From Gimesia aquarii (GTDB lineage: Bacteria > Planctomycetota > Planctomycetia > Planctomycetales > Planctomycetaceae), in assembly GCF_007748195.1 (NCBI RefSeq), contig NZ_CP037920.1, positions 4,989,800 through 5,053,799 on the forward strand: a stretch of DNA of 64,000 nucleotides, in the 5' to 3' direction. The notes under the pieces are model-generated. The model saw nothing but the letters and a program-made list of their open reading frames with translations, was not told where the DNA came from and did no database searches. The translations under genes and the position numbers were made by a program. Of this stretch, positions 27,211 to 37,147 are shown in pieces (the stretch's first letter is position 1; each line of letters begins with the position of its first letter).

Positions 27211-28179
27211 TTATTTTCGTTTTGAAACTACCTCAAGTGCATCCGGCATTTCGACCCCATTCACAGTCCGATTGACCGATTGCCAGCGGCAGCCATTGTT
27301 ATCTATTTTTGTTAGAATGTTATCAGCAGTTGTAATCTTCCCGTTACTGGTGACACCCCGCGATTCAATCACCCAACCATTATCGGTAGCAGTCCAAATT
27401 CCGACAGCATGACTTCCATCGGAATTAAAGGTCCAGGACATAAGATGGCCGCTGAGTGGGTCCATTCCGATGATCTGTTTGCCCATCGGTTTTGTGGTCC
27501 CATTCATTTTTGTCGAGAACGTTCGCTCGATAAACTTTTTGCCAGGTAACCACTGATAATGAGTGGCAAGTGCCAGCCCTTGATCTTCCACAACCCAGGT
27601 TCCGATTATCCATTCCAGATCTTTTAACCCGGAGTGTACAGCAGAAGCAGTAAGACTGGATTCTTTCACACTGACCATTTTCCACTTACCATCACTTCTG
27701 ACATACGTTGCCGTATACTGGCTTAAATCCGGAGCCGACTCCGGGACGGTAACAGCCGTGCGTCCTTCTTCAATTGCCAGGTTGTTACCAATCTGACGGA
27801 CGGAATCAACTGCGATCTGAATTTTGGCATTCTTATTTTTCTTAAAGTATGTCGTATAGGCTTTTTCAATCGCAGGTCGTCCTACCAGTCGCAAACCATT
27901 GGCATCAATATATTCACCTTCGGGAGACCAAAAGCTGGCAACGGCCTTGGCATTTCCCTGGTCGAATGCGTTTTTAAAGGCAGTAGATAAATTTTGAATG
28001 GCTCGTTTAAGATTTGTTGCTTGTGGATCAGATTGAGAGGGGGGTGAAGTCACTCCCGAATTCTCTACTAAAGGAGATCTTTGAAATTGAGCAAACAAAT
28101 TAGAACTGTTAAAAATAAACAGCAGCGCGAAAAATGGAATTGTAAAACAAAAAGGAGTTTTGTCTTTGGGGATCTTCAT
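27211..28179 (-). CDS. Secreted SnoaL/DUF4440-like protein with a second lipocalin-like domain
   Basis: A 322-residue exported protein. After the signal peptide (ending SSNLFAQ) a SnoaL/NTF2-like domain of the SgcJ/EcaC kind spans about residues 55-175, with typical AFDQGNAKAVASFWSPEGEY and SDGKWKMV blocks. A second domain (LKDLEWIIGTWVVED to the end) resembles DUF1579-type lipocalin-like modules. No active site can be named. ATG at 28179 (MKIPKD) is preferred over a frame extension of 30 residues because it starts the signal peptide. It lies directly upstream of the glycine-rich surface protein on the same strand. Confidence 0.75.
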   Translation of the reverse strand: MKIPKDKTPFCFTIPFFALLFIFNSSNLFAQFQRSPLVENSGVTSPPSQSDPQATNLKRAIQNLSTAFKNAFDQGNAKAVASFWSPEGEYIDANGLRLVGRPAIEKAYTTYFKKNKNAKIQIAVDSVRQIGNNLAIEEGRTAVTVPESAPDLSQYTATYVRSDGKWKMVSVKESSLTASAVHSGLKDLEWIIGTWVVEDQGLALATHYQWLPGKKFIERTFSTKMNGTTKPMGKQIIGMDPLSGHLMSWTFNSDGSHAVGIWTATDNGWVIESRGVTSNGKITTADNILTKIDNNGCRWQSVNRTVNGVEMPDALEVVSKRK

Positions 28180-28569
28180 TCTGATGTCTTTCAGAAATGG
28201 TGTAGAAATTAGATTTCTATGTGAGAGAGATAAACGGCACTTTAAGTACCAACTGTCGTTAAGTTTCATTCTATTCGCGGCTATTCAATATTGCACGCAT
28301 TATTTATGATCTCTTTCAGAAAATTCATGTGCCGTCTTCCTTAACGGAATCTTTACCGGGCAACTACACAAAAAAAGGAATTTAGATAAATATTTAGCAT
28401 TACTCTTGTTTCGTTTTTGGTGATAACTCTTTCAAATACAAAGAAGATAACATGAATGAGAGATCTCGCTCGCATATTTCTGACTTTCAATAAATGAAGA
28501 AAATTTGATACGTCAATCGCCTTATTCAATTTTACGGCATCACGTGCCTTTTATCTTTAAGAACCGTTC
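28180..28569. other. Divergent intergenic region before mprF
   Basis: About 390 AT-rich bases between the SnoaL-like gene and mprF. It should carry two divergent promoters. No terminator, small gene or clear repeat is seen. Confidence 0.4.
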
Positions 28570-31137
28570 ATGCTTCATTACCTCAAAAAACTAGCTCCCC
28601 TATTCGTGATTGCGATTTTTATGGGAGCAATCTGGTTACTCTCAAAGGAATTGAAGCACTACAACATTCACGAAATTCGTGCTGCAGTCTCACACATCCC
28701 GACTTGGCGTCTCTGGGCCGCGGCCGGGTTAACTGTTTTTAATTATCTGATTCTCATCGGATATGACTATTTGGCAATTCGAGCCATTCAACATCCCCTC
28801 CCATTCAGCAAGATTTCTCTCGCCTCTTTTACTGGCTTTGCCACCAGTTATAACTTTGGTGCGTTACTCGGAGGAACCTCAGTGCGCTACCGGCTCTATT
28901 CGGCATGGGGACTATCGGCTGTCGAGATCCTACAACTCATTATCATGCTGGGCACCACGTATTGGGTCGGCGTATTTGCTCTGGCTGGTGTTGTATTTAT
29001 CGCACAACCGTTCCCGATTCCCGATTCACTACATCTTCCCTTCAGCAACGTCCAACCTCTGGGCTACATACTACTGGCGACTGCTGTCTGCTACACCTCT
29101 CTTACATTAATCCGTAAATCACCAATCGTGATCAAAGGGATCAAAATACAATTACCCAAAACGGGAATGACAATTCTACAGCTGACTGTTTCCGCTGCAG
29201 ACCTCGTACTCGTAGGCATGATCCTCTATACGATTTTAGCACCCGACTTATCGGTGGGTTACGTCGAATTCCTGGGAATCTTTCTCATGGCAACTGTCAC
29301 AGTTGTGCTCTCACATGTTCCCGGTGGTGTGGGTGTATTCGAATTAGTGATCCTCACTCTCGTTGCCTCACAATCATCGGCTACGATTTTAGCTGGTTTG
29401 TTAGTCTTTCGTGTCATCTATTATCTACTCCCTCTGTTTGGAGCACTCATTCTGTTAGCACTACATGAGCTTTCCCTCAACCGTGGGCTGGCAACACGGT
29501 TCGTCAAAGAGGTCAATCGCTGGTCGGTTTCCATCGCCCCTATGGTTCTCTCCTGGTCAACTCTACTGGCAGGCGCCATTCTCCTTTTCTCAGGAGCAAC
29601 TCCCACTGTCACTGCGCGGATTGGAACTTTATACCATACCATACCCCTACCATTGATTGAGGTCTCTCACTTTATTGGCAGTCTGACAGGTGCCGCGTTG
29701 CTTGTTCTTTCCCGAGGTCTTCAACGCAGACTCGATTCTGCCTGGTGGCTCATCACACTTTTATTAGGCGTGGGAATCATTGTTTCGTTATTAAAGGGAT
29801 TTGATTACGAGGAAGCGACACTCCTGGCAGTGATTCTGTTGGCTTTGCTGGCGAGTCGTAAGCAGTTTTATCGCAAGGGGGCACTAATCCACGAACGATT
29901 CCAACTCAGCTGGATTTGTACGATTCTCGTGATCATGGTCTGTTCAATCTGGATCGGCATGTTTGCCTATAAACATATTGAATACTCAAACGAACTGTGG
30001 TGGGTCTTTACGTTTAAAGGAAATGCTTCCCGTTTTATGCGAGGCAGCATTGGTGCCATCATCGTCTTACTGTTATTTGCACTGTCCAAACTGATTGCCG
30101 CTCATAGACCACGATCGCTGCCTCCAACAGAAAACGAACTGGACATTGTCACGCAAATTGTGAAATCATCAACAAAAACGTCTGCCTACCTGGCATTTAT
30201 GGGAGATAAATCCCTATTTGTAAATGATCAACATACAGCGTTCATTATGTATGGAGTGCAAAAACGCTCCTGGGTTTCACTGGGTGAACCCGTTGGCCCG
30301 AAAACAGAACAAGCGGAGCTAGTATGGCAGTTTCGAGAAATGGTGGACCGCTTCGATGGCTGGCCCATCTTTTATCAAGTGTCAGCAGAAAATCTTTCGA
30401 TCTATCTTGATCAAGGGCTGACGACACTAAAACTGGGAGAGGAAGCCCGCGTTTCCCTGAAATCGTTCGAACTCTCGGGAACCAGGCACAGGAAGTTTCG
30501 AAAAACAGTCAATCATTGTGAACAAAAACAATGTCAATTCTCGCTCATTCCCGTCCATGAGGTCTCAGTTCTGCTTCCTGAGCTGAAATTAGTCTCTGAT
30601 GCCTGGTTGGAAGAAAAAAATGTCACTGAAAAATCCTTTTCACTAGGATATTTTGATGAAACCTATCTGAATCATTTTCCCATCGCCGTTATCAGGCAGC
30701 ATGGTAAAATCATTGCGTTCGCCAATGTTATGGAGGGCGCCAACAAAGAAGAGCTTTCAGTGGATCTGATGAGATATCTGCCCGATGCACCTCCGAGTGT
30801 CATGGAATACCTGTTTATTGAATTGATGTTGTGGGGCAGACAACAAGGATATGCCTGGTTTAATTTCGGAATGGCACCATTATCGGGGATTCAAAATCGA
30901 CCATTAGCACCGATCTGGAATCGCACGGCTGATCTGATATTTCGCCATGGAGATCATTTCTACAACTTTGAAGGTCTACGAAACTATAAAGAAAAATTTG
31001 ATCCGGTTTGGACTCCCAAGTATCTGGCATCTCCTGGTGGACTCGCACTTCCTCAAATTTTGACTGACGTTGTTACTTTGATTGGAAAGCCAAACTCGAA
31101 TTCGAAACGGACAACAAGCCATGGATCACTGGGATAA
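28570..31137 (+). CDS. mprF: MprF-type phosphatidylglycerol lysyltransferase/flippase
   Basis: An 855-residue two-part protein. Residues 1-500 form the multi-helix flippase region (about 14 membrane segments), with FNFGALLGGTSVRYRLYSAW and LSHVPGGVGVFELV as family landmarks. Residues about 525-845 are the cytoplasmic DUF2156 (GNAT-fold) transferase, with KSLFVNDQHTAFIMYGVQ, WVSLGEPVGP, and the C-terminal RNYKEKFDPVWTPKYLA. MprF attaches Lys (or Ala) from aminoacyl-tRNA to phosphatidylglycerol and flips it outward, reducing cell-surface negative charge. The stop codon lies 17 bp inside the next gene (GlgX-like). Confidence 0.93.
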   Translation: MLHYLKKLAPLFVIAIFMGAIWLLSKELKHYNIHEIRAAVSHIPTWRLWAAAGLTVFNYLILIGYDYLAIRAIQHPLPFSKISLASFTGFATSYNFGALLGGTSVRYRLYSAWGLSAVEILQLIIMLGTTYWVGVFALAGVVFIAQPFPIPDSLHLPFSNVQPLGYILLATAVCYTSLTLIRKSPIVIKGIKIQLPKTGMTILQLTVSAADLVLVGMILYTILAPDLSVGYVEFLGIFLMATVTVVLSHVPGGVGVFELVILTLVASQSSATILAGLLVFRVIYYLLPLFGALILLALHELSLNRGLATRFVKEVNRWSVSIAPMVLSWSTLLAGAILLFSGATPTVTARIGTLYHTIPLPLIEVSHFIGSLTGAALLVLSRGLQRRLDSAWWLITLLLGVGIIVSLLKGFDYEEATLLAVILLALLASRKQFYRKGALIHERFQLSWICTILVIMVCSIWIGMFAYKHIEYSNELWWVFTFKGNASRFMRGSIGAIIVLLLFALSKLIAAHRPRSLPPTENELDIVTQIVKSSTKTSAYLAFMGDKSLFVNDQHTAFIMYGVQKRSWVSLGEPVGPKTEQAELVWQFREMVDRFDGWPIFYQVSAENLSIYLDQGLTTLKLGEEARVSLKSFELSGTRHRKFRKTVNHCEQKQCQFSLIPVHEVSVLLPELKLVSDAWLEEKNVTEKSFSLGYFDETYLNHFPIAVIRQHGKIIAFANVMEGANKEELSVDLMRYLPDAPPSVMEYLFIELMLWGRQQGYAWFNFGMAPLSGIQNRPLAPIWNRTADLIFRHGDHFYNFEGLRNYKEKFDPVWTPKYLASPGGLALPQILTDVVTLIGKPNSNSKRTTSHGSLG

Positions 31138-33184
31138 AATCGAAGGGTCTCCCGTCCATCTGGGAGCGACTTGGATTCCTTCAGAAAATGCGTTTAATTT
31201 TGCGATCTATTCAAAACACGCTGAACACGTTTCCCTATTATTCTTCACAGAGGAAAATCTGAAAGAACCGGTTTTTGTATTTCAGTTAGAGCCGCACCGC
31301 AACAAGACCGCAGAAATCTGGCATTGCCGTATCTCTGCTGTTGAGATTGAGCATGCTAAATATTATGCCTATCAAATCGACGGGCCTCCACCAAAAGCAC
31401 CTTTTGAACGGCATGCCTTCGATCCGGAAAAATTATTGTTTGATCCTTATTCGCGAAATATTTTCTTCCCTCCTGATTTTGATCGAGAAATCGCCAGTAG
31501 ACCGGGACCTAATATGGGACGTGCACCGCTCTCAGTGTTACAGTCTATCGAATGTGTTTTCAACTGGGAAAATGATGAACCGATTCACCACACATCAGAC
31601 CTCATTATCTATGAAATGCATGTACGAGGTTTTACAAATCGAGATAACTCCGGAGTTTCAGAAGACGCACAAGGAACATTTGCAGGCGTAATCGAAAAAA
31701 TTCCATATCTCAAAGAGCTGGGGATCACAGCCGTTGAGTTGATGCCGGTTTTTCAATTTGATATACAAGACGGAAATTATTGGGGGTACATGCCACTCGG
31801 TTTCTTTGCCGCTCACGATGGGTTTTGCATGTCTGAAGAGACTTGTGAACGACACATCGAATTTTGTGAAATGGTGAAAGCACTCCATAGTGCCGGGATC
31901 GAAGTCATTCTTGACGTTGTTTATAATCACACCGGTGAAGGAAATGAATCTGGCCCCACTTATTGCTTCAAAGGCATTGATAATACAACCTATTATTCAC
32001 TTACAGGCCAACCAGAATCTCCGTTCGCCAACTACTCTGGTGCGGGTAATACACTACATACCTCGAATCGCGCTGTCAGAAAACTGATTGTTGACAGCCT
32101 GCATTTCTGGGCAAAAGAGATGCATGTCGATGGCTTTCGCTTTGACTTAGCCAGTATCCTGACCAGAAAAACCGATGGTAGTATTGAAGAAACCAATCCA
32201 TCCACACTCGGACAGATTGGTTCGGATACATCTTTGGCAGACCGCAGGTTTATTGCAGAGCCGTGGGATGCGGGAGGAGGATTTCAACTTGGATCCCGAT
32301 TCCCTGGCCATCGCTGGATGCAATGGAACGCCGCATATCGCGACACACTGCAACAATTTGTGCGTGGCGATGAAGGACACGTTGCCGATTTAATGACACG
32401 CATTTATGGTAGTTCCGATTTATTTCCCGATGACTGCATGCATGCACTCAGGCCTTATCAAAGCGTGAATTATATTACATCACACGATGGTTTTTCGCTG
32501 TATGACATGGTCTCATATAATGAGAAACGAAATTGGGCAAACGGTCATCATAATACCGATGGCACACACGACTATAGTTGGAATTGTGGCTGTGAAGGAG
32601 AAACTGACGTCTCACCAGAGGTCATGATGTTAAGAAAACAACAAGTCAAAAACTTCTTCTGTCTGCTGATGATTTCAAATGGATCTCCCATGTTTCGGAT
32701 GGGAGATGAATTTCTGCAAACCCAGGGAGGGAATAACAACCCCTATAATCAAGACAATGAAACAAGCTGGCTTGACTGGAGCCGACTGGATACCCATCGC
32801 GATATGTTCCGTTTTGTGAAGCGAATCATCGCGTTTCGCAAATCACATTCATCATTGTGTCGTTCTCATTTCTGGCGCGAAGATATACACTGGTACGGAA
32901 TGGCTCGCGATGTTGACCTTTCAACTACTTCAAAGGCACTGGCGTTTTGCCTGCGGGGAGCAGAAGAAAAGGACAATGATATTTATGTTATGATTAACGC
33001 AGCACCAACACCCGGTGCATTCGGAATTCATGAAGGAACACCCAGCGATTGGAAACGCATCGTTGATACATCGCTTCCCAGCCCGCAAGACATTCTCGAA
33101 CTTGAAGAAGCCAAGCCCCTTTCGACGGCCCAATATAATGTCCAGGGGCGTTCGGTAGTGGTGCTGATTAGAAATCCACAATAA
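31121..33184 (+). CDS. glgX: Glycogen debranching enzyme (GlgX-like, GH13)
   Basis: A 687-residue GH13 enzyme of the GlgX/isoamylase type that hydrolyses alpha-1,6 branches in glycogen-like polymers. An N-terminal CBM48-like domain (GSPVHLGATWIP, residues 9-110) precedes the barrel. The catalytic motifs are complete: DVVYNHTGEG, GFRFDLASIL (nucleophile Asp), FIAEPWDAGG (acid Glu) and YITSHDGFSL. PLGFFAAHDGF sits where most GlgX proteins have YNPLAFFAPEPRY-like text. ATG at 31121 was chosen; an in-frame TTG at 31082 lies deeper inside mprF. The 17-bp overlap with mprF suggests coupled translation, although the functions look unrelated. Confidence 0.92.
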   Translation: MDHWDKIEGSPVHLGATWIPSENAFNFAIYSKHAEHVSLLFFTEENLKEPVFVFQLEPHRNKTAEIWHCRISAVEIEHAKYYAYQIDGPPPKAPFERHAFDPEKLLFDPYSRNIFFPPDFDREIASRPGPNMGRAPLSVLQSIECVFNWENDEPIHHTSDLIIYEMHVRGFTNRDNSGVSEDAQGTFAGVIEKIPYLKELGITAVELMPVFQFDIQDGNYWGYMPLGFFAAHDGFCMSEETCERHIEFCEMVKALHSAGIEVILDVVYNHTGEGNESGPTYCFKGIDNTTYYSLTGQPESPFANYSGAGNTLHTSNRAVRKLIVDSLHFWAKEMHVDGFRFDLASILTRKTDGSIEETNPSTLGQIGSDTSLADRRFIAEPWDAGGGFQLGSRFPGHRWMQWNAAYRDTLQQFVRGDEGHVADLMTRIYGSSDLFPDDCMHALRPYQSVNYITSHDGFSLYDMVSYNEKRNWANGHHNTDGTHDYSWNCGCEGETDVSPEVMMLRKQQVKNFFCLLMISNGSPMFRMGDEFLQTQGGNNNPYNQDNETSWLDWSRLDTHRDMFRFVKRIIAFRKSHSSLCRSHFWREDIHWYGMARDVDLSTTSKALAFCLRGAEEKDNDIYVMINAAPTPGAFGIHEGTPSDWKRIVDTSLPSPQDILELEEAKPLSTAQYNVQGRSVVVLIRNPQ

Positions 33185-33248
33185 TATCATTTTAGCATTT
33201 TCAACATCGAAACGATTTTTCAGATTTTCAGAACTGTGAGAAACACAA

Positions 33249-33389
33249 ATGGATGGTACCACCGAAATCGTCGGAAGTTTGATGATTCTGTTTGTCATTG
33301 TCATTTTGTCCCGTCGTCTTATTAAACGAGGGACGAATGAGCATACGGAATCAGAGGAAAATCAGATTGACTCTAACGAAAAAGAATAG
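33249..33389 (+). CDS. Small single-span membrane protein, 46 residues
   Basis: A short frame of 46 codons plus stop, in a gap between glgX and the FAD monooxygenase. It encodes one hydrophobic segment (EIVGSLMILFVIVILSRRL, residues 6-24). A basic stop-transfer RRLIKR and a hydrophilic acidic tail (TESEENQIDSNEKE) follow. The layout fits an N-out/C-in single-span small membrane protein. Only a weak GAG lies before the ATG. I recognise no family, but membrane topology and codon composition make chance unlikely. Confidence 0.55.
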   Translation: MDGTTEIVGSLMILFVIVILSRRLIKRGTNEHTESEENQIDSNEKE

Positions 33390-33559
33390 AGTCATTCGAT
33401 TGAATCTCTATTCATTTATTTTTCAATTCATTCATCAAGAGACCATTCTCGCAAGCTGTGAAGCAAATTCATCTTGTAAGCTTAGCCTGCATCACCTACA
33501 CTTTTGTATCGTCTCTGAAACTGAGTTCATAACGTCAGCTTTACAGGAGGTAATGGGCC

Positions 33560-34834
33560 GTGAGTGAATTTGAATTACCGCATGCAGGAGAGAAGATCAC
33601 AACCAGCTGTTGCGTAGTCGGCGGAGGCCCAGCTGGCCTCTTTTTAGGTTACCTGTTGGCTCGAGCCGGCGTTGAAGTGATTGTATTAGAGAAGCATAAA
33701 GATTTCTTACGAGACTTTCGCGGGGACACGATTCACCCTTCCACCCTCCAATTAATGTATGAGCTGGGTATCCTTGAGGAATTCCTGAAAATTGCGACCA
33801 AGCAATTTGAATCACTTGATCTCAATATTGATGGTAAGCAAATTTCAGGACCCTACTTTACTCATCTCCCCACGAAATGCAAATTCATCACCTTCGCCCC
33901 GCAATGGGACTTTCTCAACCTAATTGCAAAAAAAGCCAGCGAATATCCTAACTTTCAAGTTCACATGCAAGCACAGGCAACGGACCTGATTCGTGAAGGT
34001 GAGCAGGTCACTGGCGTGAAGGTAAATGGTCTTAATGGAGAATACGAAGTTCACGCTGATCTTGTTGTAGGTGCAGATGGACGAGGCTCTCAGATGCGCA
34101 TCGACGCGGGAGTCGAAGTCATTGAAAAAGGAATTCCGATCGATGTACTCTGGTTTCGAGTCGGAAAAGTAAAAGATATCCATGATGAAACACTGGCCCG
34201 CATTAAGAATGGCCGTATGCTAATTACCATTGATCGTGGGGATTATTTTCAAACAGGGATGGTTATACATAAAGGTTACTTTGATGAGCTGAAGCAGGAA
34301 GGATTAGAAGAATTTCGTAACCGTGTCGTTGCCATACTCCCAGATTTCGCTGACGGCATCGCAGAGATTGATGACTGGGACAAAGTCCGCTTATTATCTA
34401 TTCAATTAAATCATATTACGAACTGGGCACAACCGGGACTGCTACTGATCGGAGACGCCGCACATGCCATGTCACCCGTTGGTGGGGTCGGAGTGAATCT
34501 GGCCGTACAAGATGCAGTTGCTACTGCTAACCTGCTTGCCGACAAACTCTATACGGGCAATATCACACTCAATGATCTGAAGCAGGTTCAACTCCGACGC
34601 GAGGCACCGGCACTCAAGACACAACGTATGCAAGTTTTCGCTCACAAGCGTTTGTTTGGAAATCAGACAGTGGCAGGCAAACCAGTCTCAATTTCCTGGG
34701 TGGTTAGAAAATTCGCTGGTTTGTTCGCTCCCTATCTAAGACAGAAGGCAGGCAAAATCGTTGGTCTCGGCTTCCTGCCTGAACATATTCAAACTCCAGA
34801 GCGGGCTCCCAAGGAAACAGCCACGACGACTTAA
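33560..34834 (+). CDS. FAD-dependent aromatic-hydroxylase-like monooxygenase
   Basis: A 424-residue group A flavoprotein monooxygenase (PHBH/UbiH/PheA fold). The Rossmann motif CCVVGGGPAGLFLGYLLARAG, the DG motif VVGADGRGSQMR and the GD motif LLIGDAAHAMSPVGGVGVNL are all intact. The start is a GTG with CAGGAGG at 9-nt spacing. Such enzymes hydroxylate or epoxidise aromatic or polyprenyl substrates using NAD(P)H and O2; the substrate cannot be told from context. Apart from an MSEFELPHAGE leader it begins directly at the Rossmann fold, so it is cytoplasmic. Confidence 0.9.
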   Translation: MSEFELPHAGEKITTSCCVVGGGPAGLFLGYLLARAGVEVIVLEKHKDFLRDFRGDTIHPSTLQLMYELGILEEFLKIATKQFESLDLNIDGKQISGPYFTHLPTKCKFITFAPQWDFLNLIAKKASEYPNFQVHMQAQATDLIREGEQVTGVKVNGLNGEYEVHADLVVGADGRGSQMRIDAGVEVIEKGIPIDVLWFRVGKVKDIHDETLARIKNGRMLITIDRGDYFQTGMVIHKGYFDELKQEGLEEFRNRVVAILPDFADGIAEIDDWDKVRLLSIQLNHITNWAQPGLLLIGDAAHAMSPVGGVGVNLAVQDAVATANLLADKLYTGNITLNDLKQVQLRREAPALKTQRMQVFAHKRLFGNQTVAGKPVSISWVVRKFAGLFAPYLRQKAGKIVGLGFLPEHIQTPERAPKETATTT

Positions 34835-34970
34835 CAAAAGTCAATTTGATTCAGATCAAATACTCGATAAGAAACTGGCTTCTCAATCTACCGAATGGTT
34901 AAAATGAAAACGGTTTTGGTATTCCCAGATCAAGGTCCAGACTCGAAGTCAGTAATACGAGGAGATCAAG

Positions 34971-35996
34971 ATGGGCAGAAGCTTAATCGGCACATTACTG
35001 TTTTATCTGATATGTAACCTATCTCCCTCACTCCTGGCGGGAGACAACACTGTCAGTCCCTCAGCAATCAAAACTGCAATACAGAGATCGATTCCTCTTA
35101 TTGAAAAGGCATCCGCCGGCTCTGCCCGCGAGCGAAAATGCTTTACCTGTCATAATCAGGCAATGGCAGTGTTTGTGCTGGCTGAAGCAAAGAAACGCGA
35201 CTTTACCATTGACGAAGCCAACTTTCAGTTGCAGGTTGATCATACAGCCGCTCACCTCAAACGAGGATTGAAAAACTATATTTCCGGGAAAGGACAAGGT
35301 GGCGGTCCCGATACTGCCAGTTATGCCCTTTGGGCGCTCGAACTGGCAGATTATAAACCAAATACAATCACTTCAGCTGTCACAGGCTACCTATTAGAGC
35401 GAAACAAAGACAAAGTACACTGGATTCGAAATTCCACCCGCCCCCCTTCCATGTCCAGTGATACCAATACGAATTATTTTGTGATACGTGCACTGAAAAC
35501 TTATGGTACTGAAGATCAATTTACTCTCATTGAAACCCGCATCAAACGGGCACAAGAATGGCTGCTCAATTTAAAACCGGATTCAACCGAAGAACGGGCG
35601 TTTCAACTGCGATCCTTTCTCTATCTGGACGTCGAAGAATCAATAGTCAAGACCGCGATCAGGGAATTGATTCAATTGCAAAACGAAGACGGAGGATGGT
35701 CGCAACTTCCCAGTATGAAGAGTGACGCGTATGCCACTGGAACTGTACTCGTAGCACTCTTACGTTCTGGACAGTTCCCAGCAGACCATAGCGTCATCGT
35801 AAGAGGAATTACTTACCTCATTGACTCTCAACTCCCCGATGGTTCCTGGCATGTTGTCAGCCGCGCAAAACCTTTTCAAACCTATTTCGAAACCGGTTAC
35901 CCGCATGAGAAAGATCAATTTATTTCAGTTACTGCTGGTAGTTGGGCAACAGTTGCTCTATTACTGATGCTCCCGGAAACGAAATCATTACGTTGA
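34971..35996 (+). CDS. Secreted CxxCH protein with squalene-cyclase-like toroid
   Basis: A 341-residue exported protein (signal ending SLLAG) with a CGAGGAGATCAAG ribosome binding site region before the ATG. A single cytochrome c-type motif CFTCH (Cys57, Cys60, His61) precedes an alpha/alpha-toroid of the squalene-hopene cyclase/prenyltransferase type. The toroid is shown by QW-like repeats such as IQLQNEDGGWSQ and IDSQLPDGSWHV and helices about every 45-50 residues. No DXDD or other cyclase acid motif is visible, so it is probably not a cyclase. CxxCH suggests covalent heme attachment in the periplasm. Similar CxxCH-toroid proteins occur in planctomycetes and acidobacteria without known function. 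Confidence 0.75.
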   Translation: MGRSLIGTLLFYLICNLSPSLLAGDNTVSPSAIKTAIQRSIPLIEKASAGSARERKCFTCHNQAMAVFVLAEAKKRDFTIDEANFQLQVDHTAAHLKRGLKNYISGKGQGGGPDTASYALWALELADYKPNTITSAVTGYLLERNKDKVHWIRNSTRPPSMSSDTNTNYFVIRALKTYGTEDQFTLIETRIKRAQEWLLNLKPDSTEERAFQLRSFLYLDVEESIVKTAIRELIQLQNEDGGWSQLPSMKSDAYATGTVLVALLRSGQFPADHSVIVRGITYLIDSQLPDGSWHVVSRAKPFQTYFETGYPHEKDQFISVTAGSWATVALLLMLPETKSLR

Positions 35997-36162
35997 ACTC
36001 TCATACCATATCAATGAAATTTGGATGAGAATAAAAATCGATTTCGCAATTTCGTTCCTTTCTGTTATAAAACGTCAACAACCTGAAACAGACGGGCCAG
36101 CCTATGGCACAAATGCAGCCTGTTACCTTAATGAAATATGAATCTCAGAAAGATCGCCGATT

Positions 36163-37011
36163 ATGTTTACTCGTATCGCCAACGGATGGGAATTAACAAA
36201 ACAAAGCTATCGTGTTTTGATGCTGGATAAAGAGCTACTTCTATTCCCACTCATGAGTGGCTTTTCCTGTCTGTTGGTACTTGGTAGCTTTGCAGCGCCG
36301 CTTTGGAACAGTAAATACATCAATGTGATCATGAATGATCAGCAGGTCCCCCAGGATCCGGTCGCGTATGCGATTCTCTTTGCATTTTATTTCGTGAATT
36401 ACTTCGTCATCATCTTTTTTAATTCAGGTTTGATGGCATGTGCGATTATCCGTCTGAAGGGAGGCGATCCCACAGTTGGTGACGGGTTCCGGGCCGCAAT
36501 GAATCGCTTACCACAAATTGCGGGTTGGGCACTGGTGAGTGCTACTGTAGGGTTCATCTTAAAAATGATCGAATCCCGCTCCGAAAAAATGGGACGGTTT
36601 GTTGCTGGGCTGCTCGGCATGGCCTGGTCAATTACAACCTACTTCGTTATACCTGTTCTGGTTGTGGAAAAGAAAAATCCCTTTGAAGCCATGAAACGTT
36701 CGGTCGGGATTCTCCGTGAAACCTGGGGAGAGTCTCTCGTTGCCAATTTTGGGATCGGCATGATTGTCTTTCTCGTGATGATTCCAGTCATCTTGCTTAT
36801 AGTTTCTGGTGGCTTTGTCATTGCGTCAGGAAATGTCGTCATGGGAGGCATCTTCATGGTCATCGGACTGATATTAATCCTGTTAATCTCGCTCGTTTCA
36901 TCAGCCATTCATTCTATTCTCATCGCAGCACTTTATATGTTTGCCGCAGAAGATGAAGTCCCACAACAATTTGATCAGTCATTGATCGCCCATGCCTTTG
37001 CACACAAGTAG
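36163..37011 (+). CDS. DUF6159-like integral membrane protein
   Basis: A 282-residue membrane protein with about six hydrophobic segments. The N-terminus (ANGWELTKQSYRVLMLDKEL, then LLFPLMSGFSCLLVLGSFA) matches my recollection of DUF6159 proteins, whose function is unknown. The middle VEKKNPFEAMKRSVGILRETW is a cytoplasmic amphipathic stretch like those in glycerophosphoryl-diester-phosphodiesterase membrane domains. It is flanked by unrelated single-gene units. Confidence 0.65.
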   Translation: MFTRIANGWELTKQSYRVLMLDKELLLFPLMSGFSCLLVLGSFAAPLWNSKYINVIMNDQQVPQDPVAYAILFAFYFVNYFVIIFFNSGLMACAIIRLKGGDPTVGDGFRAAMNRLPQIAGWALVSATVGFILKMIESRSEKMGRFVAGLLGMAWSITTYFVIPVLVVEKKNPFEAMKRSVGILRETWGESLVANFGIGMIVFLVMIPVILLIVSGGFVIASGNVVMGGIFMVIGLILILLISLVSSAIHSILIAALYMFAAEDEVPQQFDQSLIAHAFAHK

Positions 37012-37147
37012 AGAGGCCTGTTATCCTCGTCACCATTTTCGACAAGGAAACGAACCGAAGAGATTTTGGGAACTTTCTCAAGGGTAGTAAGCTCTAATAT
37101 GAAATAGCACCATTATCTGTTTCTTATTTAAGAGGTTGGCAGAAATC

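Noticed and set aside
34845-34860. TTTGAT/ATCAAA inverted repeat after the FAD monooxygenase gene
   Set aside because: Only 6 bp with a four-base loop and no T tract; too weak to call a terminator.
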